64,000 bases of DNA from Paraburkholderia monticola. Its GTDB lineage: Bacteria; Pseudomonadota; Gammaproteobacteria; Burkholderiales; Burkholderiaceae. The notes beneath the pieces were generated by a model. It worked only from the letters and a program-made list of their open reading frames with translations. It searched no databases and was not told where the DNA came from. Below are positions 9,471-17,331 of this stretch, one piece after another; positions within the stretch are counted from its first letter, which is position 1; every line of letters begins with the position of its first letter. Position numbers and translations under genes: made by a program. The stretch spans positions 496,001-560,000 of the forward strand of contig NZ_LRBG01000039.1 in the NCBI RefSeq assembly GCF_001580545.1, written 5' to 3'.

Positions 9471-10772
9471 ATGGACTCGATCAAACGCTTCTTCGGCTTC
9501 GACGACGTCGACACCAACCTGCGCACCGAGGTGCTAGCAGGCGTGACCACCTTCCTGACGATGGCCTACATCATCTTCGTGAACCCGGCGATTCTCGGCG
9601 ACGCCGGCATGCCGAAGAGCGCGGTGTTCGTCGCGACCTGCCTCGTGGCCGCGCTCGCGTCGCTGATCATGGGTCTGTACGCGAACTACCCGATCGCGCT
9701 CGCGCCCGGCATGGGCCTGAACGCGTACTTCGCGTACACGGTCGTCAAGGGCATGGGCTATACGTGGCAGGCCGCGCTCGGCGCAGTGTTCATCTCCGGC
9801 TGCCTGTTCCTGATCGTCACGCTGTTCCGCGTGCGCGAGGTGATCGTCAAGGGCATCCCGCATTCGATCCGGATCGCGATCACCGGCGGTATCGGCCTCT
9901 TTCTCGCGATCATTTCGCTGAAGTCGGCCGGCATCGTGGTCGGCAATCCGGCCACGCTCGTCACGCTCGGCAACCTCCATGACGCGCACGTGGTGCTCGC
10001 CGCGGTCGGCTTCTTCGCCATCGTCACGCTCGATCATCTGCGCGTGCGCGGCGCGATCCTGATCGGCATCGTCGGTGTGACGATCCTGAGCTTTTTCTTC
10101 GGCGGCAACCAGTTTCACGGCATCCTGTCCATGCCGCCGTCGATCGCGCCGACGCTGTTCCAGCTCGATATCCGCAGCGCGCTGTCGAGCGGCGTGCTGA
10201 ATGTGGTGCTGGTGTTCTTCCTCGTCGAGCTGTTCGATGCGACCGGCACGCTGATGGGCGTCGCGAACCGGGCGGGCTTGCTCGTCGAAGGCAAGATGCA
10301 TCGGCTGAACCGCGCGCTGCTCGCCGACAGCACCGCGATCCTCGCCGGCTCGATGCTCGGTACGTCGTCGACGACGGCCTACATCGAGAGCGCGTCGGGC
10401 GTGCAGGCCGGCGGCCGTACCGGCGCGACCGCGATCACGGTTGCCGTGCTGTTCATCGCGGCGCTGTTTTTCGCCCCGCTCGCCGAAGTGGTGCCGCCGT
10501 ACGCGACCGCGCCCGCGCTGCTGTACGTGTCGTGCCTGATGCTGCGCGAACTGGTCGACCTGCCGTGGGACGACGCGACCGAAGTCGTGCCGGCCGCGCT
10601 GACCGCGCTGCTGATGCCGTTCACCTATTCGATCGCGAACGGTGTCGCGTTCGGCTTCATCTCGTACGCGGGGCTCAAGCTGCTGACGGGCCAGGCGCGC
10701 CAGGTGAAGCTGGTCGTGTGGGTCATCGCGGCGATTTTCCTGTTCCGGTATTTCTATCTCGGCAGCGAGTGA
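9471..10772 (+). CDS. NCS2 family purine permease (AzgA/PbuG-like)
   Basis: 433-aa polytopic inner-membrane transporter with about 12-14 hydrophobic segments. The N-terminus TEVLAGVTTFLTMAYIIFVN and the motif GTSSTTAYIESASGVQAGGR in the middle are typical of the adenine/guanine/hypoxanthine branch (AzgA/PbuG) rather than the uracil/xanthine branch. Expected to import purine bases with protons. The gene stands alone, with a long upstream leader (about 165 bases) in which no recognisable purine riboswitch was found by eye. Confidence 0.9.
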   Translation: MDSIKRFFGFDDVDTNLRTEVLAGVTTFLTMAYIIFVNPAILGDAGMPKSAVFVATCLVAALASLIMGLYANYPIALAPGMGLNAYFAYTVVKGMGYTWQAALGAVFISGCLFLIVTLFRVREVIVKGIPHSIRIAITGGIGLFLAIISLKSAGIVVGNPATLVTLGNLHDAHVVLAAVGFFAIVTLDHLRVRGAILIGIVGVTILSFFFGGNQFHGILSMPPSIAPTLFQLDIRSALSSGVLNVVLVFFLVELFDATGTLMGVANRAGLLVEGKMHRLNRALLADSTAILAGSMLGTSSTTAYIESASGVQAGGRTGATAITVAVLFIAALFFAPLAEVVPPYATAPALLYVSCLMLRELVDLPWDDATEVVPAALTALLMPFTYSIANGVAFGFISYAGLKLLTGQARQVKLVVWVIAAIFLFRYFYLGSE

Positions 10773-10905
10773 GGCTGGGGTCGCGGCGCGCTGACGCGCC
10801 GCGGGACGGGCGAATCTGTCGTTGCACCCGGTGAGCGTTTATCATCTGATGTTTCGAACGACGACCGACCCGGTCGCAACGACACGGGTCGCACCTGGAG
10901 CCGCC

Positions 10906-11439
10906 ATGTCCTCATACAGCCGCACGACGGACCGCTACACGAAGCCCGCGATCTTTTTCCACTGGGCGATTTTTCTGCTGGTCGCGCTCGCCTATCTGGC
11001 CATCGAAATCCGCGGCCCGCGTGGCTCCGACAGCCGCACATTCTGGACTGGCGTGCATTTCTGGGCGGGTACGCTGGTGCTCGGACTGGCGGTGTTGCGG
11101 CTGCTCTGGAGACTATGGGCCGGCACGCCGGAGCAGCTCGAAACCAACCGGCTGCTCGCTTTTATCGCGCGCGCCGCGCACCTCTCGCTCTACGTGTTCA
11201 TCTTCGCGCAGCCTCTCCTCGGCATGCTGATGGTCAACGCGGGCGGCCGGCCGGTGTCGCTCGCCTGGACGGACATCAGCTTCACGCTCGTGCGGGCGGA
11301 TTCGATCGCGCGGCCGCTCCTGAAGGATGCCCACGAGTGGCTCGGCAACGTGTTCTATTGGGTGATCGGACTGCATGCGCTCGCGGCGATCGCGCATCAC
11401 GTCGTGTTCAAGGATCGCACGCTGCGGCGGATAGTTTGA
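10906..11439 (+). CDS. Cytochrome b561
   Basis: 177-aa four-helix diheme membrane cytochrome of the YodB/CybB type. Heme-ligand histidines are in KPAIFFHWAIFLLVALAY (helix 1), TGVHFWAGTLVLGLAVLRL (helix 2) and the C-terminal LHALAAIAHHVVFKD (helix 4). Likely shuttles electrons between quinone or superoxide and other carriers in the inner membrane. ATG 10906 has GGAG nearby. Stand-alone gene. Confidence 0.9.
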   Translation: MSSYSRTTDRYTKPAIFFHWAIFLLVALAYLAIEIRGPRGSDSRTFWTGVHFWAGTLVLGLAVLRLLWRLWAGTPEQLETNRLLAFIARAAHLSLYVFIFAQPLLGMLMVNAGGRPVSLAWTDISFTLVRADSIARPLLKDAHEWLGNVFYWVIGLHALAAIAHHVVFKDRTLRRIV

Positions 11440-11541
11440 CGCGAGTGAGCGCGTCGGAGATGAGTCCGAATTTCGCGCTTCGGCAGCTGTAGCGCTTGCC
11501 GAAGCTTCAATGCCGACCGTTGGCCGGCAACGCCCGGTCAG

Positions 11542-11832
11542 TCAGTTACGCCAGTTGGCCTCGTAAAACCGCACGTAACCGCTTCTGAGCACGAGACACT
11601 GCGCACGCGTTTCCGACAGCAGCCGGCGCGTGGCGGCCTCGATGCGCGGCCGGTGCGCGTCGAACGCGACGACCATGTCCTCCAGCCGGGGCGATGCGGC
11701 GCCGAAGTGATCTTCCAGCGCTTCCGCGGTGATCATGCACTCCACCCTCTGCCCATCGACCATTGCCGGAAACGCCAGAGTAAGTTCGCGACCTGAATAT
11801 TCAGGGGCTTCGTTCGGAAATTGGATCTGCAT
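11542..11832 (-). CDS. DUF1488-family protein
   Basis: 96-aa cytosolic protein starting MQIQFPNEAPEYSGRELTLAFPA, with the DUF1488 pattern (F-P-x-x-Y, then VECMITAEALEDHFGA). No known function. ATG 11832 has AGGTG about 6 bases upstream; longer readings add unconserved sequence. Confidence 0.75.
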   Translation of the reverse strand: MQIQFPNEAPEYSGRELTLAFPAMVDGQRVECMITAEALEDHFGAASPRLEDMVVAFDAHRPRIEAATRRLLSETRAQCLVLRSGYVRFYEANWRN

Positions 11833-12137
11833 GGGAATCACCTGGAAGAATGCGCGCACGATGCACTCGGGTAATGCGCGCGCGGGTTGCTTGCTGTCGC
11901 GTTCGCCGCTCGTTCCTCCTTGTCCCATGCAGTCGACGCGGGCCGTCACCTCGGCACGGCATAGTCGATTCGCGCCACGCGGAGGTGAATTGATTCACTT
12001 TAGACGAGTTCTTGCCAGGTGCAAGATTTACGCGCTTTTTTCTTGATCGTGCGACCGATGCGCGTATGTTGCGATGCCACATAAAGCGGCGTCCGATCCC
12101 GTGTAAAGTGTCGCGCACCTAGCCACTGATCCGCACG
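11833..12137. other. Intergenic region between DUF1488 gene and ferredoxin gene
   Basis: About 300 bases without a convincing gene. It is locally AT-rich around 11985-12060 and should hold the two divergent promoters. A small hairpin (TCTTGC / GCAAGA near 12010-12026) is followed by a T-rich stretch about 16 bases later; I do not call it a terminator. Confidence 0.4.
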
Positions 12138-12437
12138 ATGTCCGCCCCCAATCACCCGCCTGTGGTTCGCGTCGAACCGCTCGGCCAGAGCTTCGAAGCG
12201 CCCGATTCGCTGACGATTCTCGAGGCCGCCGCTTTCGCGAATCTGCGTTTGCCGCGCTCGTGTCGCAACGGCACGTGCCGAACCTGCTTGTGCCGCCTTC
12301 TATCTGGGTCGGTCAAATACACCGTCGAATGGCCGGGTTTGTCGAAAGAAGAAAAGGCTGAAAGCCTTATCCTGCCTTGCGTTGCGGTCGCTGAGACTGA
12401 TCTGGTGATCGTGGCCCCAGACGCTCGGCAAATCTGA
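12138..12437 (+). CDS. [2Fe-2S] ferredoxin, phage-host hybrid reading frame
   Basis: 99-aa plant-type ferredoxin. Cluster cysteines are C42, C47 and C50 (SCRNGTCRTC) and C81 (LILPC). Residues 1-47 are encoded by host DNA. The 17-bp att core covers codons 48-53, including C50 and C52, and everything after it comes from the integrated prophage. The phage-supplied tail keeps the domain whole; by hand count 30 of 46 aligned residues match the host tail stranded at 29967-30134. The tail uses AT-richer codons (AAA GAA GAA AAG) than the host half. It should be a small soluble electron carrier; partner unknown. Confidence 0.9.
   Translation: MSAPNHPPVVRVEPLGQSFEAPDSLTILEAAAFANLRLPRSCRNGTCRTCLCRLLSGSVKYTVEWPGLSKEEKAESLILPCVAVAETDLVIVAPDARQI
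12279..12295. repeat. attL core (17 bp)
   Basis: CGAACCTGCTTGTGCCG, identical to 29967-29983. It lies in frame inside the ferredoxin cluster-binding codons. Bases on both sides differ between the two copies, so 17 bp is the full exact repeat. Confidence 0.92.
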
Positions 12438-12483
12438 CGGTCTGGCGCGATCAAAAATCGATCCAAAACTAATCCAAAATTTT

Positions 12484-13611
12484 TCAGCCTTGTCCGATCT
12501 TTACCTCGGTCCATTCCCGGCCGCGTGAGTCCCGATATAGCTCGGTCATCTTGGAGGATTTGTGCCCCAGAATCGTCTGCGCCACTTGTTCCCCGTATTC
12601 ATCTGCATAAAGACGCGCGGCTAGCGACCGGATCTCATGGTAGGTCGGCGGCGTACGGTCGGTTTCAATAGAGAGCTTGGCCTCATCCCGATACGTGGCA
12701 AACGTATTGCTGATCGTGCCGAGCTTCACATGTGAGCCCGCCTTGGCGTTCCCCCGCCCCTTCCGGTGGTGGATCATATGCTTCGAGACGACGGCATCCC
12801 GGCATTGCTTGACCACGTCCTCGACGGTCATGCCGATCGCGCTAAGGCGCAAGGTCATCGGAATGCGAACTTTAGTCTGATGACCCTTCCTGCCCTTGCT
12901 CTGCTCGACCCAAAGAAAACCGTCTTTGACCTGGCTGAACTGCATGCGCGCGACATCTTCCCGGCGCTGACCGGTGATCAGTGCCAGAAGCATCGCATTT
13001 TCCATCCAGTGCTGCCCGTCTTCGCGCACCTTGGCCAGCACGGCATTGAAGTCGTCAACCGTCAGCCGCGTGCGCGTCACGATGACCTTGGGCTTCTCGA
13101 CGGGAGTCGCGGGATTGGAGCCTACCTTGATCAGTCCCTTCGCCTCAGCTGCCCGGAAGACATAGATCGCCCTTCGCAACACTCTGGCGGCCATAGTGGG
13201 ACCGCGTTTCGTCGCATCCTCGATCAGATCCGACATGTTTCGCGTCGTGACCTTGTCGATAGATTGCACCGCAAAATCAGCGTTGCGCAGTGCGTTGAGT
13301 TCGTGCTTCGCGGCATCGAGAGTGCCGGCCTTGGCATCCTTCCGGCCTGCAAGCTTGGCTTCGTATTCATCGCACCATGCCGCCAGAGTCATCACATTGC
13401 CATCCAGTCTCTGGATGAGTGACACCGCCCCTTTGCGCCGGAGCAGTTCCGCATTGGCAGTTCTTGCCTGCTGGATAGCTATTCGAAGGTCATAGCCGAG
13501 CCCGACAGTTTTCCCGTCTGACGGATTGCGGAACCAGTAATACCCCTTCGAATTCTGATAGAGATTAGGCGGCCAGTTCCGCCTATCTGCGTTTCTTCGT
13601 CTAGCGGCCAC
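12484..13611 (-). CDS. int: Phage tyrosine recombinase (integrase)
   Basis: 375 aa, lambda-type integrase. The N-terminal region with YYWFRNPSDGKTVGLG is an arm-binding domain; a SAM-like core-binding domain spans about 73-165, and the catalytic domain runs from about 180. Catalytic residues seen: Arg in TGQRRED (216/217), H325 and R328 in HEIRSL, H350 in LGHKSSKM, and nucleophile Y359. All are present, so the enzyme may still be active. It lies 190 bp from attL and points toward it, the usual arrangement. It catalyses integration at, and with excisionase excision from, the ferredoxin gene. Confidence 0.95.
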   Translation of the reverse strand: MAARRRNADRRNWPPNLYQNSKGYYWFRNPSDGKTVGLGYDLRIAIQQARTANAELLRRKGAVSLIQRLDGNVMTLAAWCDEYEAKLAGRKDAKAGTLDAAKHELNALRNADFAVQSIDKVTTRNMSDLIEDATKRGPTMAARVLRRAIYVFRAAEAKGLIKVGSNPATPVEKPKVIVTRTRLTVDDFNAVLAKVREDGQHWMENAMLLALITGQRREDVARMQFSQVKDGFLWVEQSKGRKGHQTKVRIPMTLRLSAIGMTVEDVVKQCRDAVVSKHMIHHRKGRGNAKAGSHVKLGTISNTFATYRDEAKLSIETDRTPPTYHEIRSLAARLYADEYGEQVAQTILGHKSSKMTELYRDSRGREWTEVKIGQG

Positions 13612-13810
13612 CGATCATCCTCTCGATTCGATCAGCAACAGGATCAACATACTCGGCATCGGGTCGGCAAAAATATTGCCGACCTACCTTCTTCGGCCGA
13701 GGCCGGATTTTTCCATTCTTGACCCAGTTTAGTAGCGTATTGGCGTGCGGTACACGCTCTCCGAATATCGCTTCAGCCCAAGCCCTTACCGGTATCAGTT
13801 GTGCTGGCAT
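13601..13810 (-). CDS. xis: Putative excisionase (DUF1233-like)
   Basis: 69-aa small basic winged-helix protein. MPAQLIPVRAWAEAIFGE and TLLNWVKNGKIRPRPKKVG match the pattern of phage excisionases related to Exc/DUF1233 (W-A-x-x-x-F, then a recognition helix ending in P-x-P-x-K-V-G). Overlaps the integrase start by 11 bases, so the two are translationally linked. GGGAGAGA precedes ATG 13810. It should bend att DNA and steer integrase toward excision. Confidence 0.85.
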   Translation of the reverse strand: MPAQLIPVRAWAEAIFGERVPHANTLLNWVKNGKIRPRPKKVGRQYFCRPDAEYVDPVADRIERMIGGR

Positions 13811-13871
13811 TCTCTCCCTCCCAAACCCCATTCCCTCGCGGTGATCCGCAAAACGCGGCGCGCTGCCTCGA

Positions 13872-14360
13872 TCATGCTGCCTGCGCCCTCGCAATCTCGA
13901 CGAGCCGCGGATCGGCCTTCGTCAGCACGTCCAGCAGCAGCCGCTTTTCTTCCAGATACGTGACGGCGAACTTTGGGTCGTGCTTGACGATGCTCGACGT
14001 GTTGCTGATCAGGTCGGCGCATTTGATGGTCTGGACCCAGCCCGGTGCTGCGGCGAGCCGATCCCGCGATGCGGCTTTGCGCTCGGCGCGGTTGCCTGTT
14101 TCTAGGTCCGACAGCTTCAGCACGGCCGACGTTATGATGTCGCCGAACTCGCCGCGCAACGCCTCGGTCGAGACGCCCTGGTCCTCAATACAGTCGTGCA
14201 GCCACGCCACAGCGACCGACGAATCGGTGTCAAGAGCTACGGTAGCGACGATCCCCGCCACCTCGGCGAGATGATCGACATACGGATTGCCCGTGTACTT
14301 ACGCGTCTGGTGCTTATGGACCTCTCGCGCGAATTGCATTGCCCTGAATGCGATGCTCAT
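13872..14360 (-). CDS. HD-domain phosphohydrolase (phage)
   Basis: 162-aa HD protein resembling the hydrolase half of RelA/SpoT-like enzymes. Metal-binding residues appear in YVDHLAEVAG and AWLHDCIEDQG (the HD pair), and later KCADLISNTSS supplies the conserved Asp. Might hydrolyse (p)ppGpp or a related nucleotide (family-based inference). Start ATG overlaps the stop of the upstream gene by 4 bases. Typical early-region gene of Burkholderia prophages. Confidence 0.82.
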   Translation of the reverse strand: MSIAFRAMQFAREVHKHQTRKYTGNPYVDHLAEVAGIVATVALDTDSSVAVAWLHDCIEDQGVSTEALRGEFGDIITSAVLKLSDLETGNRAERKAASRDRLAAAPGWVQTIKCADLISNTSSIVKHDPKFAVTYLEEKRLLLDVLTKADPRLVEIARAQAA

Positions 14361-14677
14361 GCTCTCACCTCCGGCTCCAATGATTCGACAAGATTTTCCA
14401 TCGCTGCCAACTCCTCCATCGTCAGCATGTCGACCGGACTTCCTGGCCACCAATCGTCAAACTCTCCTTCCCGGCCATCCGGCGCGAGCGCGCTGCTCAC
14501 ATAATCGAACTCGCTGCAATCGTTGAACACGACGATGCGCCATTCTCCAAACATGAACTCTACGTCGCCGCAGTAGATCTTGTCCCACGACTCATCGCCC
14601 TCGACCTTAACGGCGATTTCGCCGCGCAACGCCTGGCGGAACACCTCGACAATCTCGCTTGCCTGTATCGCGCTCAC
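14357..14677 (-). CDS. Phage protein of unknown function, acidic, 106 aa
   Basis: Acidic protein with CGDVEFMFGEWRIVVFNDC and SALAPDGREGEFDDWW, a pattern I associate with small conserved prophage proteins (possibly DUF7693-like) but without known activity. Overlaps its neighbours by ATGA at both ends, so it belongs to the int-proximal operon. Confidence 0.7.
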   Translation of the reverse strand: MSAIQASEIVEVFRQALRGEIAVKVEGDESWDKIYCGDVEFMFGEWRIVVFNDCSEFDYVSSALAPDGREGEFDDWWPGSPVDMLTMEELAAMENLVESLEPEVRA

Positions 14678-14811
14678 GCTCCCTCCCCTTCCTTCTCCAG
14701 CTCTTCAATCGCCTCCAGCGCCCATCGAAGCGCTGCGCCGGTACGCGGGCCGTAGTTGCCATTCTCGATGCACCACCGGAGTTCGGCTTTCAGTTCTGGC
14801 GCCTCAGGCAT
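14674..14811 (-). CDS. Small phage protein, 45 aa
   Basis: Read from ATG 14811 (MPEAPELKAELRWCIENGN), overlapping the stop of the upstream zinc-ribbon gene by 8 bases with GGGAG upstream. A longer reading from 14895 would overlap that gene by 92 bases, so I prefer the short form. Mostly helical and acidic. Function unknown. Confidence 0.6.
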   Translation of the reverse strand: MPEAPELKAELRWCIENGNYGPRTGAALRWALEAIEELEKEGEGA

Positions 14812-15001
14812 ACGCGCTCCCTGGATGACCGGGCTCGTTGCTGCCGCGGCATTCGTTTCTGTGATCATTTGCATGAGGACACCTTTTGTTGCCACATTTG
14901 GCGCAGAGGATCATCCGCGTCATTTCAATCGGGATCGGGCCAAAGCCTGATTCCACGGTTTGACCGCGCAGACAAGCCCGGCATTGGCATTCGTCGGTCA
15001 T
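14804..15001 (-). CDS. Small cysteine-rich zinc-ribbon phage protein
   Basis: 65 aa with cysteine pairs: CQCRAC near the start, then ILCAKCGNKRCPHANDHRNEC, ending SNEPGHPGSAY. The latter segment recurs in many proteobacterial prophages. Probably binds zinc. Role unknown. Start ATG 15001 follows the conserved MTDECQ reading. Confidence 0.72.
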   Translation of the reverse strand: MTDECQCRACLRGQTVESGFGPIPIEMTRMILCAKCGNKRCPHANDHRNECRGSNEPGHPGSAYA

Positions 15002-15198
15002 CGTTTTCTCCGGGATGAAATCCATTCGAAAACCAACACAATCAGAAAGACAGGCCACAGCCATACAACCATGACGAACGAGCCTCCCTTCCCTGATAGC
15101 GGCGTACCTTCGCCGAGTTTTCCCGTGACGGCCAGGACGATCGCGAAGATCAGCCCGACGACCGGATATGCAAGAAACAGGTTTTCGCCGGTGATCAT
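14998..15198 (-). CDS. Small phage membrane protein
   Basis: 66 aa with two hydrophobic helices (LFLAYPVVGLIFAIVLAVTG and VMVVWLWPVFLIVLVFEWI) and a basic C-terminal tail SSRRKR, giving an in-in topology. ATG 15198 is chosen; a GTG codon directly before it (15201) overlaps the upstream stop and is an alternative. GGAGG lies just upstream. Function unknown. Confidence 0.65.
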   Translation of the reverse strand: MITGENLFLAYPVVGLIFAIVLAVTGKLGEGTPLSGKGGSFVMVVWLWPVFLIVLVFEWISSRRKR

Positions 15199-15401
15199 CA
15201 CGCCCTCCTCGCCCGAACCGGCTCCCGCACTACGCGAAGCCCAATCGGCAGCATCAGTTGTACCGGGCCGTCGAAGTCATCGGCCATCATCTGGGCAAAG
15301 TCGGCGCACAGGTTGGCGGTGAGTTGAGGCGTGGGCTGGCGTGCGCGGGTGTAGGCGAAGGCGGATTCGAGGAAGGTGCGGCGGTTGGGGGTGTGGTTCA
15401 T
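15198..15401 (-). CDS. Phage protein of unknown function, 67 aa
   Basis: Starts MNHTPNRRTFLESAFAY and ends RVVREPVRARRA. Soluble, no motif recognised. First gene of the minus-strand run that leads to the integrase, with overlapping or abutting stop/start to the next gene. Ribosome site is weak. Confidence 0.55.
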   Translation of the reverse strand: MNHTPNRRTFLESAFAYTRARQPTPQLTANLCADFAQMMADDFDGPVQLMLPIGLRVVREPVRARRA

Positions 15402-15482
15402 GTTTCAGAGTTGTCCGATAGATGGCGGAATGTTCACGTCCTACGATGTAACCTCTCAGGCCGCGCTCCCCCGCGGTTTTAA

Positions 15483-15509
15483 GCCTCGCCTTCTGGCGGG
15501 GCTTTTTTT
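15483..15509 (+). terminator. Rho-independent terminator on plus strand without an obvious upstream gene
   Basis: GCCTCGCC-TTCT-GGCGGGGC (15483-15502; one G-T pair) followed by seven T. It acts on plus-strand transcripts, yet the genes to its left are all on the minus strand. It may end a short untranslated RNA that starts upstream, antisense to the 15198-15401 gene or its leader. Confidence 0.7.
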
Positions 15510-15576
15510 CATTCAAGATGCGCAAATCGCTTCGATCCGTAGTAGTGTGCCGCCACACCAACCAGTGGAGCGCCAA

Positions 15577-15786
15577 ATGAAAGCGACTCATGAAGTCTTG
15601 CGGACCGCGTATCGCGAGTGGATGGACGCTCGTGAGCACTTCGAGAGAGAGATGCGATTGATCCTCTTTGGCGGCCATCAGGACTTGGCCAAAGTCAGCG
15701 CACTACTCGACCGGCTGAACTCGACATATCGGCACTTCATTGAAGTGGGCAGGCCGCTAGTCGGGGTCGAGACGATCAATCGGTGA
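15577..15786 (+). CDS. Small phage protein, 69 aa
   Basis: MKATHEVLRTAYREWMDAREHFERE: a helical, amphipathic, probably coiled-coil protein. TGGAG lies upstream of ATG 15577. It is the only plus-strand gene in this arm and converges with the 15776-16084 gene (11-base tail overlap). Function unknown. Confidence 0.6.
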   Translation: MKATHEVLRTAYREWMDAREHFEREMRLILFGGHQDLAKVSALLDRLNSTYRHFIEVGRPLVGVETINR

Positions 15787-16084
15787 TCTTGCCGTCCGAT
15801 GCTGAGCCACCATCCTTGGCAGGCGCGGATAGGGCGCGGATAGCGTCAGCCACGTCTTCGTAATCGTCTTCCGGGATGCCGGGATGACTGCCGTACCAAC
15901 TGTCGCCTTCCATCTCTCGTGTCAGGTCTTTGAGTTTCGCGAGCGCGGCAATGGCCGCTTCCTCCAGCGCAGCGCGGCGGGATGCTTGCTCGATGGCGCG
16001 GGCGAATACATAGGCCGTAATAGGTCCGTCTCCGACATCCTTCGCGCACTTTTCAAGGATCGTATCGATTTCGGCATCACTCAT
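15776..16084 (-). CDS. Phage protein of unknown function, 102 aa
   Basis: MSDAEIDTILEKCAKDVGDG, helical and acidic, with an Ala-rich central helix (RRAALEEAAIAALAKL) and a motif GIPEDDYEDVADAIRAL. Overlaps the start region of its upstream neighbour by 8 bases. Common type of accessory early prophage protein. No function assigned. Confidence 0.65.
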   Translation of the reverse strand: MSDAEIDTILEKCAKDVGDGPITAYVFARAIEQASRRAALEEAAIAALAKLKDLTREMEGDSWYGSHPGIPEDDYEDVADAIRALSAPAKDGGSASDGKITD

Positions 16085-16313
16085 GGTCGCCTCCGCTTAC
16101 TTGGGCGGCGAGAAGGGCGTTGAGTTGTGCAAAAACACCATCCGCCTCATCTGGCCTCCCTGCGAGCAAAGCGCAGCCATAGTTGGCCGCGAGCCGCAAT
16201 ATTTCGTCGAGCCGCACATCCGTCAGCGCCCGCGTCTGTGCTGGCACCGCTTGCGGGGATGCGGCGCGGGCGAGTTCTTCAATCACGGCGTACGCTGCGG
16301 TGAAGTCGTTCAT
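16077..16313 (-). CDS. Phage protein of unknown function, 78 aa
   Basis: Read from ATG 16313 (MNDFTAAYAVIEELARAA). A GTG at 16346 would add 11 residues and sit 9 bases after the previous stop, but its GGAG is too close to the codon. Helical, Ala-rich; contains RLDEILRLAANYGCALLAGRPDEAD. Function unknown. Confidence 0.6.
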   Translation of the reverse strand: MNDFTAAYAVIEELARAASPQAVPAQTRALTDVRLDEILRLAANYGCALLAGRPDEADGVFAQLNALLAAQVSGGDHE

Positions 16314-16355
16314 CTGCCCGAAGTGGTCGCGCGCCCAATCAGGCACTCCGTTTGA

Positions 16356-17087
16356 TCATTGGCCATGCTCACGCAGGTGCATCCATTCGGTATAGCGAGG
16401 AAACGCCGCCCGCTCATCGTCCAGCACCACGGCGGATTTCGGCGCATAGATGCCGGTTCGCTTTTCGGGGTCGCCTAGACGTTCGCGTTCGAGCGCTTCA
16501 TAGTCGGTGTTGTCTGCCTCGCCAGCTTTAGCCGTCTGCGCCGCTTGGCACTCTTTGCAATGCCCGTACGACATATCCTGAAGCGGGACTAGCCCCCCAC
16601 ATCCTATGCAGTGGCCAGTTTGCACTGGCGTGGCATAGCGGCATCCCTCAGTGGCTCCCTTGTCCAAACAGTTTGGACCGCAATCGCAAGATTGCGCGGG
16701 GTGTGGTTGCGGGGCGGCGTGGACGATGCGGCGCCGCGTATAGCCGAACTGTTCGTAGGTGTCGTAGGTCTGCTTATCGACATCCCCCCATACGTTCTCT
16801 GGGGACGGCCAACCGGTCTGATAGATCGCATTCGCCGATTGCGCTGGCGCGGCAGGGGTCGGCTGCCCATTTGATACCCACCGGTCAATATCCGGGTCAG
16901 TGCAATGCCATGTGAGGCCGTCGATGACTCGCATGTCGCCGCGCTTAAGCTGACCCTGTAGAGCGGCAGGCTTGCTTGCAGATAGCAGGGCAGTATCGAC
17001 AATGCGCTTCACAAGGATGACTCGCTCTTCTAGCGTCGTCTGGTACTTCATCGATTTAGCGAAGCCTTCAATTAGTTCATCCGTCAT
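16356..17087 (-). CDS. Phage protein with cysteine-rich zinc ribbon, 243 aa
   Basis: N-terminal helical part (residues 1-60), a variable middle, then a cysteine-rich segment (CDCGPNC, and CIGCGGLVPLQDMSYGHCKEC), the latter a CxxC...CxxC treble-clef-like site. The last 25 residues (VLDDERAAFPRYTEWMHLREH) resemble tails found on several prophage proteins. Probably an early modular phage protein. Stop and next start are separated by only a few bases. Function unknown. Confidence 0.65.
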   Translation of the reverse strand: MTDELIEGFAKSMKYQTTLEERVILVKRIVDTALLSASKPAALQGQLKRGDMRVIDGLTWHCTDPDIDRWVSNGQPTPAAPAQSANAIYQTGWPSPENVWGDVDKQTYDTYEQFGYTRRRIVHAAPQPHPAQSCDCGPNCLDKGATEGCRYATPVQTGHCIGCGGLVPLQDMSYGHCKECQAAQTAKAGEADNTDYEALERERLGDPEKRTGIYAPKSAVVLDDERAAFPRYTEWMHLREHGQ

Positions 17088-17088
17088 T

Positions 17089-17331
17089 TCAACGCCTCAC
17101 ATAAGGATTGTTCGTTTGGTCGGTCAGGCCGGCAATGTAGTCCAAGCTGACCCGGTAAAGTTTGGCCAGTTCGGCCGCCATAGTCAGGCCCGGCAGGTGT
17201 TCGTCCCGCTCAACCTGATTGAGATATGTCGGGCTCATATGAATTCGCTTCGCCACCTGTGCCGCTGAGATGTTCGCATCGGTTCGCAACCTTCTCAGGC
17301 GCGCGCCGATCGTTTCACTCATGCCGTGCAT
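17089..17331 (-). CDS. XRE-family phage regulator (Cro/CI-like)
   Basis: 80-aa protein made almost wholly of one HTH_3 domain: IGARLRRLRTDANISAAQVAKRI, then MSPTYLNQVERDEHLPGLTMAAEL. ATG 17331 has a perfect GGAGG four bases upstream and lies inside the 3' end of the dpdA-like gene (13-base overlap). ATG 17322 is a possible second start. Too short for a CI repressor with a cleavable domain, so more like Cro or a small repressor. Confidence 0.85.
   Translation of the reverse strand: MHGMSETIGARLRRLRTDANISAAQVAKRIHMSPTYLNQVERDEHLPGLTMAAELAKLYRVSLDYIAGLTDQTNNPYVRR

Noticed and set aside
12152..12514. Minus-strand 120-codon frame overlapping the ferredoxin gene
   Set aside because: Antisense to a gene with clear cluster cysteines; no motif of its own.
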